A DNA stretch of 64,000 nt from Diaporthe sp. PMI_573 (taxonomy: Eukaryota > Ascomycota > Sordariomycetes > Diaporthales > Diaporthaceae). Of the stretch, positions 45,037 through 57,486 are shown piece after piece. The stretch is taken from the NCBI GenBank assembly GCA_021399435.1, contig JAJTUP010000014.1, positions 186,001 through 250,000 of the forward strand, written 5' to 3'. Under the pieces are notes generated by a model. The model saw nothing but the letters and a program-made list of their open reading frames with translations. It ran no database searches and was not told where the DNA came from. Made by a program: the position numbers and the translations under genes. Position 1 is the first letter of the stretch; every line of letters begins with the position of its first letter.

Positions 45037-45712
45037 AATAGATCTCGATGAAAGTAAATTGAGCGCCAGTGGAGTCTATAGAGGGATTGAATTGAAATAA
45101 TTGGCTGAACCTAGACAAAGTATCGCACGTGGTCTTCTGCGACGTGTCTGAGAAGCTTGTTTTCATCGAGATCTTGTTGACAGTGTCAAAACAAATAACT
45201 TCCTTTGCTCCGCTGCCTGCCTAACGCAAGGTCGGTTGGGCTCAATACGACAGCACTACTGGACACGCGAAACTTAAAAGCCGATTAGCGGCACGCGGGT
45301 GCCTGAACCTAATTCTTAATCTCGACATGCCAAAGCGGATTCAGGATAGCTGTATCCTATCACATCAGAACCGTGCGATAACATATGCTTCCTCAAAGTG
45401 AGATAGGGGACACAAGCATTTATCCCCTGACCCCCTGGTCAACAGGAATGAGAGAACAAGACATCCGATTCACACACGTTGGAGATTCACGTCTCATGAA
45501 GACAGCGCTGAGGACCAATCCAGGCTTCAAAACATTGTATTATCAGTATAGGTATCAGGGCCTTTCCAATTACAAGCCCAGGGCAATGAAGCACAATCTG
45601 GCGCCATGCGGTAAAAACAAATAATAAATAAACCCAAAACCGAAAACCCATTCTTTTCTTGTATCGGCATTACCAATCCCATTAACACATAATCTGTAAT
45701 ATGCCGTGTCTC
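45037..45712. other. intergenic, convergent 3' ends
   Basis: About 675 bases. Nothing coding is supported. Confidence 0.55.
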
Positions 45713-47667
45713 TCAAAAAGCATAAGTCTGGACGTGACCGTGTTGTTCATCCTCGTCGTCCGTGACACTCCTCACACTCAGCCTCCTCCGGTTAGCCATG
45801 ACCTCGAAGGCCAGTGCCGTCAGCTCGGCATGGATCGCGGCGTCGTTTGCGGCCTTCATGGTCTCTAGCGCCTGACTCGCCTGGTTGAGCCTGTCGGCAA
45901 AGGGTGCCCTGAGGTTATCCCAAAAGCCAGGTTCTTCCACTGTAGACATGGCTCGTCAGCGACAGTTAATATATTGAAGGGTAATTAGGGTGCACGGGGA
46001 GGGGGGGGGGGTGGTTAAAACTCACGTCGGATATCAGGATGTCGTTCCGTAGCCCACTTAGTAAGCCCAACATGCGAAGACGCATGGAACATAAACCCCA
46101 AAAAGTCCTTTCCTCCGAGCTCAACCTTGAGCTCCCGCTCGGACTCGCGCCTCCAGCAGTCGTAGCTCTCCCCGTGCGGCATGTAGCCCTGCTCGAAGCT
46201 CAGGCCGCCCGCCTCGAGCCTCCTCACGCTGCCGCCGTACTTGCCCCTGATGATGCCCACCAGCTCCGTGGCCATGGTGCGGTGGTGGTAAGGGATGCGG
46301 AGCGTGTCCCTGGCCACGGCGTACTTCTCGCCAAAGATGCAAAAGTCGACGAGGCTCACTCCGGGCCATTTGGACGGCGCCGTGAGGACGGTGTAGGCCG
46401 TGGGGTCGAGCTGGTCCGTGTTGGCGGTGAGGTGGTTGAAGTGGGACAGGTCATACTTGTAAGGGCTATACCGGCCGTGCCAGGCGACGACATCAAAGGG
46501 GGTGTGCGGCTGGGCATATTCGTAGAACTTGCCGGCCAGCTTGGTGATGATGCGCCAGTCGGACGGGCAGAGCACGCTGGGGAACGTCTGGCTGTGGATA
46601 GGCGTAAGCGGGACCGGGTCAAAGTCGACGTCGAAGCTCGCCACGGGGTACTGGAAGTCGCGGACGTGAGCGAGCCCGTTCGCGCCGAGTGGTCCCATCT
46701 CAGGGAGCTTGAAGTGCGCCCCGAAAGCCTCAAGGATGTAGCCGGACGCGCCGGCCGATTCCGGGAAGCTCGCGATACTGACGGAGAAGCGGAACCCGGG
46801 CGGGACGACGGCTATGCAGCCAGGCGGCACGCTCAGGTGGCCGAGCTCAGTCTGGATGTCGAGGGTGCCGCGGGTGGGGACGATGAGGAACTCCCCGTCG
46901 TGATTGACGAATGCCTGCCGGTTCATGTCCGCGTCAAAGGCATAGGTGTGGACGGCGAGGCCTTCCTTGAGCGTGGGGTCGCCATGGCCACAGATGGTGC
47001 GGAGGCCCTCGACGAAGGTCACGGGCGTCGTCTGGGCGGCGTTGGTGGTGGTGCCATCGGCCGGGGCGGGCTGCCGCGGAGGGCCCCATGTGTGTGTGAG
47101 TGGTGTGTAGTCGACGTTTGGGTTCAGGGGCAGGAAGCACGACTCGACCTTTGCAGGAACTGGTAAGTAACTAAAGCGACCAAAGCACGACGTCTCGGAT
47201 CCCGGGTGATGAAGAAGCAAATTTACCTCGGCGGAGATCTTGCAAGGTCGCAGCGGGCGATGGGCCACGGAGGGCCTGACTCGGTACATCCACCTAGTTG
47301 GGTTCAAAATATGCACGTCAGCGGCTGTGTAGATGAACAAGTAGGGCTGAGGCGCAAAGCCCGCACTGGGGAGATTGGGTAATGGTAATTCGATTTTTTT
47401 TTTTTGGCAGGCGAGAACTTACGAATTCAGTACGGACTCGCGTGACGATACGAATGAGGTGCCGTTCAGGTGCTCAGCGTAGAGGCCATATGGGTGCTTT
47501 TGCGGCAGGTTGGTGCCGTTCGTGGGCAGGGCGCCGGCAAACGCCTCTGACGAATGATGGTTGCCGAAGCCATGCTGATATCGATAGGGATCACTAGGGG
47601 TGGGCTGTGATATGTGGCCCAGGACGGCCGTGTGGTGGAGGCTATCGTCGATGAACAAACTCCCCAT
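45713..47667 (-). CDS. hmgA: homogentisate 1,2-dioxygenase, long variant
   Basis: Best model: exons 47667-47423, 47293-47227, 47148-46026 and 45939-45713, about 553 residues. The N-terminus has [17 protein letters not shown] and [13 protein letters not shown], then [28 protein letters not shown], and the iron site [13 protein letters not shown] plus [10 protein letters not shown]. The enzyme opens the ring of homogentisate in tyrosine and phenylalanine breakdown. Odd points: it is about 100 residues longer than usual, mostly from a Pro/Ala insert and a C-terminal helical tail ([18 protein letters not shown]). The second intron has a firm donor (GAG|GTAAAT) but the frame-correct acceptor is AAG; if it is retained, 26 extra residues are added and the frame stays open. 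It may be a paralogue rather than the main enzyme. Confidence 0.85.
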
Positions 47668-50600
47668 GCTTAGAGAAAGCAGAAGTAGTAACAAGGCGTA
47701 GTGGGACGAGATCGGGAGCCGGGCTGGCAGTTGTTGTGGTGCTGTTGGTGGTGCGGCTGGAGTCTCCCCGGGAGTGCGTACGTATATATTTATAAGGGGG
47801 ACACCGTGAGGGCAGAGGCACCAACAGGATAGAGTGTGGGCACCAAGGGGGGGCTTATTTGTGAAGTGGATGGTCGGGCATCGTGAGGAGAGGAGGAGGT
47901 TGAGGCACGAACGGCAACGACCGGGAGCGGGCCCGGTTGTTTGAAATTAGGTTCGTAGAGCGACCAACAACAGCTGATGCTCCAGAGGTGGCCACTGGTC
48001 ACTTTTCGGGGGGCTGCTGGTGACGAGATCGGTGAGTTGAGTGGGAGCATGCTATGGTATGCTATGATACATATGACATGCTGCACTCGCACGGCGTGCG
48101 GCAACGAGGCAGAACCCGGGATCCGTGAAGGGGGCGCAAGGCACATACGGGACTGCAAGTGCGAAAAGTACAACAAGTACCTTCGTACATGGGCCACATA
48201 CCGCTTGATCCGGGATCAACTCATGGCTGCAATCATCATTTCTGGCGTATTCGCCCCGAAGAGTCTCCGTCCCGTCCGAAGCCTGCATGGGTGCGTCGTC
48301 CGTCGATGGGGGCATGGGAATGGGATGGGAATTGGACGGGGATTCACTCAGTCCCTCCCGAAATGAGAGAGACAAGCGCTCGACAGCCAGCCTCTGGGGA
48401 TGCTCATGTACGCCAGCGCAGTGTACTATGTATGCGCATGCAGGTGCAGGCCCATGCAAGTGAGTTGATGTGTGAGGCGACCGCCGACCTCACAGGTCCG
48501 GGACCAGGGATATGAAGCGAGAGCCCAGCCCATGGCATGGCATGGGATGGCATCGCACCGCATCGACTCGAGCCGTGTCATATCACACATCCCACAAAAG
48601 ACCGGCCGCAGTCGTCCGTCCTCGTCTGCCGTCGTCATCAGCCGCTGCTCATCGATGCCCGACGCTCATGGGAGACTGGCCGCCTCCGAAGAGGGTGGCA
48701 CTCTTTTCATCATTGATACGTCCCGGTACGTCTGGGATGGGTGAGTACAGTCGAGCGGAGAGAGGTCTGTGCCACGCTTGCGTGATCCATTTTCATACCA
48801 GACTGCTGGGCCTCAAGGAGAGCAATCCCTGGCCGCCCTTGCCTCTCCGGTGTCTGCCGCCTGGCTGTCAGGCGCTGCCGAGCAAGGGGGCTTGCGGTCT
48901 TTGAAACCAAACAATGTCATAATTGTAGTGTATATAGACGCCCAGCAGCCCAGCTGGGTGAGGCGGGGTGTCAGGGCCGGGACAGGGGAGGGAGAGAAAG
49001 GCTCGGGAGGGGTGCTTGGGATGAGGACGAAGGAGGAAATGTCTGTACTTCCGCAGACAGCACAAAACGAAACGAACATGGAAGCGCTCGGCGGGGTTGG
49101 CCCCGTCACACGAGCTCTGGTCCTGCACCAGCTCCGGCTCTAGCTCTCCGGCCTAGGTGTGCCTAGGTTAGCGAGGACCCAGCCCGGCAGGCAGGCAGGA
49201 CTGTGCATATGTGATGCTGACGACGGTGGTAGCGGTGATGGTAAGTGCTGATGTTAGCGAGCTGGACGGACAAAGTCGGTCTCGCGGTGGCTCGCTTGCA
49301 GCTCCTTGCAACTGCAACGGGTATCTGTCTGGCCTTGATCGTCCGCGGTCGATGGATGTGGGGGTGCAGCATATCCGGGCTAGCGGAAAGCGACACTCAC
49401 TCAGTCTCTCAGTCACTCGCTTGCTAGAGGAGAAGACAGGAATGCCCATGCCACGCCCACGCCACGCCACGCTCTTCCACGAGACTGCGCCCTGATGCAC
49501 TCCAGTCCGAAGCCGCCGTCCAAAGTTCAGACTGTGCAGCATTGCAGCATTGCAGCATCGCTGGCGGAGGCGAAACAAAACAAAGGGAATCGTGATGGCG
49601 GTGTGCAAAGACCACCGCTTATCCTGCTGTCCAAACCTTGATTCACCAACGAACAGGCTCGGGTCTTCCTCATCCAGCCGCCAATGCGCCCTTCCCACGC
49701 AGGCAGGCCGTGACAAGCAGCGGGGACCTTGCCCGGTCCTGCAGTGCGGTGCAGTCGAGGGAGCAAAGCCAGGACCACTGGACCGCAGGAGCACTTTTTT
49801 GCGGCGGCAGGGACAACTGCAGGGGCCTCGAGGGGGGGTCCGTCCTGGGCGCTGTGGGCACTCGCGATCTGTGCAAGTGACGGGCGACGCGGAAGCCCTC
49901 CGGCGGCCGACGGGCCACATGAACCCCTGTCTCCCTTTCCACATTCCACACCAACACATGCACACAGCCAGCCTGACCAGGATGACAGCCGATCGAGAAT
50001 GCAACCACCACAGCCCAGAATCTGACCCGGCAGGCTATCTCACTCGCCTAGTGTCGGTTCGGGGCTGGCTATTGTCAACCGGTGAATTGTGTTGGTGTAT
50101 GTAGTAGACAGGAAGGGTGCAAAAGCTTCCTATGAGCCCAAGTTCCCTCCAGGAAGCGCGCGCGCCAGTGATGATCACCCCGGGGATGCGCACAAATCAT
50201 ACCACAGTATGTACTGTTCCTTATGACAGAGTAAAACAAAAGTCAGACAGAATTAGTAGAGCATCCCTGTCGACCAACGGCATGGCATATGTCACTGCCG
50301 TGGATGATGCAGTTCGACTGCTTTTGGACACAAAATAGTCGACACACTAGGACTGAGCCCGCTAGCTGTGCGCATGTGTATCTATCGCGCGCACAAGACT
50401 CCGGTTGCTGTCGAGCTATTGTGCCTGCCCGAGCCTCCGGCAGGGCTGGGAAGAACCGTTGCATGTGTATGGGTCGACAAATGTAGCACAGGCGACCCAT
50501 CGAGATCCACTTGACAAACCTTATTCGATATGCCTCCCAACATATCCCGCGAGCAATGAACCAGCCGGGAAGGCAGGCAGGCAGTGGACTAGCACAGTAC

Positions 50601-53027
50601 GCAACGCAACAAGGCAACTCTGCAAGACGAGCCAGGACCGTCACAATCTTTCTTCAGCGAGCCAGTCAGCTGGCCGGCTCCCCGCCGCCAGTTCGCCAAA
50701 GATCGCATCTTAAGTCGATGCAACCGACCCTCCTGTCACGTACGGCTCTTAATTTAGGTCCTTTTGGATTTGGACGCCGGACAGGGGCCTGGGCTCGGGA
50801 TCTGGGAGGGCTACTGCCGAGCCTCAAAAATCAGCCATGTCTGGCCTCGCACGGGCATATGCTTGCTTTCTTCTTCGCCAGATACCCGGGTTGCATAGAT
50901 TTCAAGACAGGCAGGCGAGCAGGAGGGAAGTCCTGCGCACACTCCGTGCACACACTTGCAACAATGATGCAGACCGAGCAAGCATCAAAGCTGGTCCACC
51001 ATATTTGGGGGCAGCGGCTCCGTCCCAGCCGGAGTCGCAGTCGCCCAGGAGGGCTGAGCGACCATTGAACGGCGCATTCCGCGCTGACCTCCCTACACAT
51101 CGGAGCGATCAACGCCATGATGTCGACCAACTGGACCGATTGCCTGGAACGTTGCGTGCCCGTCTGCCTGCCGGGCGAATATCCTTTCGGATTGATGGCA
51201 TTCCTTCCTGCCTCCTGCCTAACCTCCTCCTCGCACCCAGTGGCGAATATCTTCACTGGCAAGATGCCAGGTTACCTCCCTCAGCCCCACCTTCGTTTTC
51301 GCTCTTGAGCCGCCTCCACTGGGGGCTCCACAACCCGAACTGTCCCTTTTTTTACCCACCGCCATGTTTATTTTAAGGAGAAAGCATGTCGGCGGATCGT
51401 TAATCCAATGCAAACAAGAGACCGGTCTAGCCAGGCGGGCGGGACTTGATTTTAGGTTTGTGATCTGATTGATAAAGGAGCCCAGACGTAGGAAAACCGA
51501 AAATAACCGCCTGTACCTGCCAAAGGTGGAAATGCATCTCATGGCCCATGGGCATCCAGATCTTCGAGTCGGCGTCCGTGAACTCTTGAGGCCCAATGCT
51601 TGGCTACGGGGTGTGAGCAAAAGAACCCCGGCTTCCAGGTGCGCAAGCATACAAGCCTTTGTGAAACCAACCCACGACTCCCAATTTTGTTTTTTTTGCC
51701 TCCAGCGATAGTAAACTTCCGCGCGCGCGACCGAAGTATAACCTTCAGCTTCGTCGCCACTGCCCTGCCCGGCCTGCCTGCCACGGAGGGACGTGCGCTT
51801 TCTGACCGTGCGTGCGGCCCGTATGCCGAGGTTCTCCCACCCGGGCACGTCGACAAGTCCAGCGATAGACGTGTTTCTCCACCACCCACAAAGGAAAGGC
51901 CACCGCGGGGATTGAGAAACATGTGTCTCACTGCCACCTGAATCATCCCGCATGGAGGTCACACCGCATTGCACCTCAACCGAAGCTGCGGCCATTTTGC
52001 GGATAAATTGCTCCCTCATGGTCGTGGCCACAGCCTGCCGACGCGTGGAGCCAGGATGCCCACACCGCACATGCTGCCCCGAGGTTCCCCGGGAACCACA
52101 CACATGCTCCCACTCACGGGCACAGCTGTCAGAGCTCAGCTGAGATCGCCGCGTGCACGTACATGTGTGTTTGGCCTGCGACCAGTTAGTATCGTGCCCG
52201 GCTGTGCCTGGTACCGCGAGTTGACACCTATCGCTTTCTGACCAATAACTCTCCATGGTTCGGGGGGGGGGGCTGTCAAAGTATCCATATCAACCTAGTC
52301 ATTTTCATCAGCGCCAGACGACATGATATCGCAGATCATCAGCAAATCCCGATGTGATTGCTGCCGTCGAGAGGTAAAACGCGAGCTGGGTATACACTAT
52401 CGTTGCCAAGGGCGGTTGGAATTATTGCATTCGATTGGCTCCCTCGCTTTCATACGGTCTAAGTCGTGTGGCTCCCTCGCTTCCCACAAAGCCGGCTAAG
52501 TCGTAAAAGAAGAAAAATGCTTGCTCGCGGGACCCCCCGCCTCTCGCGATCATCGTGCCCCGATCTGCTGAACAGCTGCTAGCCATTTCTGCTCATCGGC
52601 CCTAAAGACAGAAACGGAAAGAAGCAAAGCCTGTTAGCCAATGTTTTCCAATCGTGGGATGATGAGTTAGATCAATAAGGAAGGAGAGAGTGACACAAAA
52701 GTGTGTGGTGGGTGCGTCGTAGGTAGGGGTGAGGTCAACGGGGCCCCCTATTCCGGCTGGCAGTCGACTGGTCGCACAGCATACCCGTACACGCAACACT
52801 ACGGTCGTGGAACCTAAGATAGGCCAACCGGCATCGTCACAGATCCCATGGGTGAGCCTTGCTCGATCCCGCGCCGTCTGCCACCCTCCACGCCTCATGT
52901 AACAGGACATCTCGACGAGTCTCCGTCGAGAATCGAGGGCAACGTGGACCGGGGGGTGGCGACGGAGCCAGGCCGAAAGAAGAGGGGGGTCACGACGAAA
53001 AGAAAGGGAAAAAGGCCGGGGGACAAC
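47668..53027. other. 5.4-kb GC-rich stretch without a supported gene
   Basis: Many open frames occur, the longest being 345 codons on the minus strand (51219-52256), but all have scattered Trp/Cys/Arg/Ser-rich composition, no domain motif and no splice-linked continuation. Features seen: G runs, short purine and CAG/GCA repeats (49537-49560), ATGGC-rich tandems at about 48530-48560, and a two-copy 33-base repeat at 52437-52504. It could hold long regulatory regions, untranslated RNA, or unrecognised lineage-specific genes. Confidence 0.5.
52437..52504 (+). repeat. two-copy 33-35 bp tandem repeat
   Basis: Both copies start GGCTCCCTCGCTT and end CTAAGTCGT; the centres differ (TCATACGGT against CCCACAAAGCCGG). 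Confidence 0.75.
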
Positions 53028-56000
53028 TCACTTGTCAAACCTCAACAGCTTCCCCAACACCGGCACGAGCTGCGCCCTGAGCTTGTTGTCCTTTTGCTCC
53101 AGGAACTGCAGCATGATGGTCTTGAGGTAGACCGCATCCACGCCACCCCCACCTGCGCCAGCCGCAGCGCCATTGCCGCCACCGCTCCGTTGACTCTCCA
53201 TGCTGCCCCTGCTGCCGGCCGCCGGGCTGTTGACCCCTGGGGCGGCAAGCTTGCCCTGCACAATCTTCAGCTCCTTGGCCAGCTTGTCGTGGCGGATCCT
53301 GTAGTCGTCGAGGCTGCGCCGGAGCTCGTTCCTGGCCTTCTCCGCGTCGCGCACCTGCTGTTCCGACGCATCGAGCGTGGCGCGCAGGTCGTTCACCGTG
53401 CGCCGCATCTCGTTGACCTCCTCGTCCGCCTTAGCCTCCACCGCCTCGAGCTCCTCCCTCCTGCGGCGCCACTCGCGCTCCTTGTGCTCGAGCTCGTCCT
53501 TCTCCTCCGCGAGCGTCTTGCCCTGCTTCTCGAGCTCCTTGATGCGCTGCTTGAGCTCCTCGGCCTGGCGGTTCGCACGCCGCGACGAGGACAGCATCTC
53601 GTGCTCGAAGCGGTCGCGCTCCTTCTCGGCCTCTTCGATGCGCTCGTGCATCTCTCTAGACTTGGAGTTGGCGCGTTCGTCGGCCTCGCCGAGGAGCCGG
53701 CGCATGGTTTCCGCCTCTCTTGTGCGCTCGCCGAGCAGCTTGCGGCACTCGGATATCTCCTCCTCGAGGCTCTCTGCTTGGCCCTGGGATTCCTTGAGCT
53801 GGATGCTGAGCTCATGCGTCTGGTCGCGCATGCTGCCTAGCAGGTTCTGCGCGTTGGTGTACTGGCTCGTCTTGAGCTCCGCGTCCTCCTTGGCGATGTC
53901 CGCCTCCTTACGCAGCTTGGCACACTCGTCCTCGAGCTCCTTGACCCGTGGGCGTAGTTTAGACATCTCCTCTTGTAGTCTCTGCAGCTCCCGCGCTGCC
54001 TTCTCCTCCTTGGCGCTGAGCTCGATCTTCTCCGTCTCCGCCTTGCGTAGGTCACGGCCCGAAATGCGCTGCGCATTTTCCAGTGTCAACTTGGCATTTG
54101 TCTCGGCTGTGAGCTTCTCACGAAGCGTCTTTGTCTCCGTTTCGCGGTCGGTTGCCAGCCGCTGGGCGCGCGAGACCTCGGTCTTCAGCTCCTTCTCGCG
54201 CTTCTCCATCGCACGAAGCTCGGCGGCCTTGGCAGCCAGCTCCTCCTTGGTAGACTTGAGGGTGGCTGCCTCCTGGCGGAGACTCTTAAGCTCCGGCTGG
54301 GCCTTTTGCAGGACTTCGCGGAGCTCGGTGAGGTCCCTGTACCTGCTCTGTGCAAGCTGTTGCGCAGCACCCAGGTCGGACTGTAGCGTCGACGACTTGG
54401 TCTTCAAATCCTCAAATTCCTTTCTCATGGTGTCGAATTCTCCCTGTAGCTGGCCATTAGTCTGCGCAGATGAGGAGGACTGCTCCAGCTCCTTCTCGAG
54501 CTCAGCAATGCGATCCTGGAGCTGCTTCCTCTCGGCCTCCAGACCCTTGATCTTGTCCTTGGCTTGGACATGCTCGTCGCCAATGTCCAAAATATTTTCT
54601 CGTAGTGTCTCGATCTCTTCCCTTAGATCCTCTTCCGTCTTGCGCTGCTTGGACAGCCGCTCGATCTGCTCGTCCTTCTTCTCCACATCAGACTTGAGGC
54701 TTGCGATTTCGACCTGCAACTCGGAAACTGAGGGGCCGTCGAGCGGTGATGCTGGGGGTTGCGGCGTGGTGTCGCCAGCATTGTTCGTAGTCTCTGCGGC
54801 GGTCGTGGCTCCAGCTGCCCCGCCCTTCTTCTTCTTCTTGTTCTTCTTCTTGTTGGATGAGGATGGCTGTGGTGACGCGGCGGGAACTTCGAGAGACTCA
54901 GATGGTGCGGTTGTTGACGGTGTCGGTGGCGCCTGCTGCGTGGCCTGAACCTGAGCATTGAGCTCCTCGATCTTTTGCTCGTTCTCCAGCTTCGACTGGC
55001 GCAGGGTCTTGATCTCGGTTGTCAAGTCGACGATGCGCGTGTCGAGGGCGGCCTTGGCTTCCGTGACCTTCTTCAGCCCACTCTCAAGCTCCGAGTGTAA
55101 GGCGCTTGTCTCGGCCAGCCTCTCATCCTTGTCCTTGATGGCTGTGGCTGTCGCTGCCTTCTCCTGCTGGACCTGGTCTCGGAGGCCCTTCAGTTGTGCC
55201 TCCAGGTTCTCGATGCGTTCCGTCAGGGTCTTGATCTCGATATTCCGTGCGTCGACCTGTGACTGCAAAGAGTCGGCCATGGCCGCGCTGTCCCGCGACT
55301 CGCTCAGCTCTCGGGTTGCTTTTTCGAGGTTCTCGACGAGGCCAGCGCTGTTATCCCTGGCTGTTACAAGCTCAGCCTTGAGGTCATTGACAAGAACGTT
55401 GAGCTTCTCGATTTCCTCATTCTTGGACGCCACTTCGGCCTGCAGCTCTGGGATCTCGTTGTCGTAGGAGAAGAAGTCCTCGCCGGATCCCTCAGCATCT
55501 CCGTCCTTGGCCCCGCTGGGCTCTACTGGCTTCTGCTTGGGGGAGAAGAGGCCCATTACGGACTGCACGGGCGATTTGACGTCTGACGGGCGCGGGGAGG
55601 TCTGAGTCGCCACTTGAGCCTTCTCGGGTTCTGCCGTGCTCGCCTCATTCCCGGATGCGGCTGCTTGGCCGTCAGTGCTCTTAGCAGCCTCCAGAGCGGT
55701 CACCTTCTCTTTCAGCTCCGCAATCTCCTTGTCAGCAGCATCGCACTTCTTCTTAAAGTCGTCCTTCTCGGCAGAGACGCGCTTGAACTCTTCCATGACC
55801 ATGTCTCCCTTGAGGTTCAGCTGGTTGAGATATTCGAGAAACACGGCTGGGTCCTTGATGGAGGTGAGGGGGGTGTTCTCGCGAAGGGCACGTTCGAAAG
55901 GCTCGATGGAGGTGGCTCGACTGTGGGCGATGCGGTAGGAGCGCAGCAGTTCTGTTGCAGCAAGTCAGCTTCAGCTGGACACGCAATGTCTGAGGTCTGA

Positions 56001-56552
56001 GATCTGAGACATGGCCTCGCGCCGAGGAATGAACCAACCCGGGTATGTGGCCTCGAGCTTCTCCAGCTTCCGAAGCTTTGTGCGCACGTCTGGGGGCAGC
56101 TCGGGGGTGTCGTTCTTGGGGGGCGGCGCAGGCTTCTGTTCGTCATCTTTTGCCCGTGCCTCGGCATCTTTCGCAGGCTGCGCATTTCCTTCAGATCTCG
56201 CAGACGTGCCAGCATCTTTCCCATCCCCGTTCTGCGGGGCCTGGTCGTCGGAAGGGGGCTTCGGGGTGTTTGCGCGGCTGGGCTCGTCGTCGTCGTCTAT
56301 GACGAAGGCGGCCTCGAAGACGGCAGGGTCCAGGTTCGCGGCGCCATCGTCATTCTTGGAGACATCCTGGCTCTGTTTCTTGGCCCTGGGCTTCCTGGCA
56401 GCGGATGCAGCGCTGTTGCTCCTCGAGACGGACGACGACTGCCTCGGGCTGCCGGAGCTGCTCCCGGAGCCTGCCTGTTCGTTGGCGGCCTTCTGGCGGG
56501 CCTGCTCCTCGGCGATGACCCTATCGAGCGAGCCCTTGAAGCGTTGAAACAT
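53028..56552 (-). CDS. IMH1: GRIP-domain golgin (Imh1-like)
   Basis: Two exons, 56552-56039 and 55951-53028, give 1145 residues. The start MFQRFKGSLDRVIAEEQARQ is typical of Imh1-type golgins. A disordered Ser/Pro/acidic region (to about 145) leads to LEKLEATYP, and splicing joins it to ELLRSYRIAHSRATSIEPFE, the conserved segment before the rod. Then about 850 residues of almost unbroken coiled coil follow, interrupted by a Lys-rich insert (KKKNKKKKKGG). The C-terminus is a GRIP domain: YLKTIMLQFLEQKDN and LVPVLGKLLRFDK. The protein tethers vesicles at the trans-Golgi, recruited by an Arl1-type GTPase through GRIP. The intron donor is a weak GTTGGT, but only it restores the conserved frame. 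Confidence 0.92.
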
Positions 56553-57486
56553 GACGGACGGGGTGGGAGGGTCTCCCAGGAGAATGTGGTCGGATCAATG
56601 CGAGGCAAGGCAAGGCAAAGCAAAAGCAAAACGGTACGTTGGGACGGGTTGTTGCATCCAAAAGGTGTAAACGGATTCACCACGCAAGGTAGGGCATAAT
56701 AGCGTGTGCAGCGCCGGTCTGTGGCCGGTGGACAGGCAGAGAACAAGAGAAGGAGAGAGAGAGAAAAACAATGACAAGAAAAAGGATTCCTTGTCCTCGT
56801 TCTGGCGATGTGTTTCGAAAAAAGTCCAGCCTTGCTTGGGCCGCGCCTTGTGCTCCGAGCCTCTGACAGCCAAGACGGTTATCCTGTCCGTGTCTAAACC
56901 GTGAGCTGGCCAGACCACCCAATTGCGCGGCCGTTGCTTCCCCCAGGCGAGCTCGGCCCGACGAGTAAGTACCTAGGTACCTTTGTACCCTTGTGCCTCT
57001 CATATCGTGCACTGATTAACACAGGGACTAAGCGCCCCACTTCTGCTGCTCTTAGCGGCCCCTGACGGGCCTGATCGACCACGAAGGGAGCTGTGAGGTC
57101 ACTCCTGCCGAGCTCCATCTCCAAACGTCGCAGGCGAGATTGACACACTTTTGTTTGGCTGCCTTGCGAGGCTGCCTCCTGCCACCTTCCACTTGCCACC
57201 CTTTTGGTTCGGTGGACGGACAAACTCTTCCTCTTTTCTCATACATCAAAGCGCATCCTCGACGGCGACCACATATCTGCCATCTTTCCGACCTCACCTC
57301 GACTCTCCAGCACTGCAGTCTCGCGTGGACCATCGTCGCAGCTCCATGCTTTTTCTTATTTAGCATCTTCTAGTCATCTTTTTGCTGTCTCACAACCTCT
57401 CGCAAGCCGACCAACGACGGCCCTGACCAGGGAGGAACCCTTCTTCATCCTGCCCTAGGTTAGGCCATTCGGGGACGACAGCGAAG
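56553..57486. other. divergent promoter region of golgin and lunapark
   Basis: About 0.9 kb shared by two divergent endomembrane genes. It contains a GA-rich tract (about 56740-56765) and a TACCTAGGTA palindrome at 56970-56979. The last 250 bases are TC-rich leader-like sequence. Confidence 0.6.

Noticed and set aside
46039..47166. A 375-codon plus-strand frame opposite the homogentisate dioxygenase
   Set aside because: The opposite strand carries a clear enzyme with its catalytic motifs; this frame is its shadow.
51219..52256. A 345-codon minus-strand frame with an ATG start
   Set aside because: Composition is Trp/Cys/Arg/Ser-rich with no domain, and other long frames overlap it on both strands, as expected by chance in GC-rich DNA.
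53377..54948. A 523-codon plus-strand frame rich in Ser and Leu
   Set aside because: It is the antisense of the golgin coiled coil: Glu/Lys/Leu-rich codons read backwards give Ser/Leu/Phe. It has no motif of its own.
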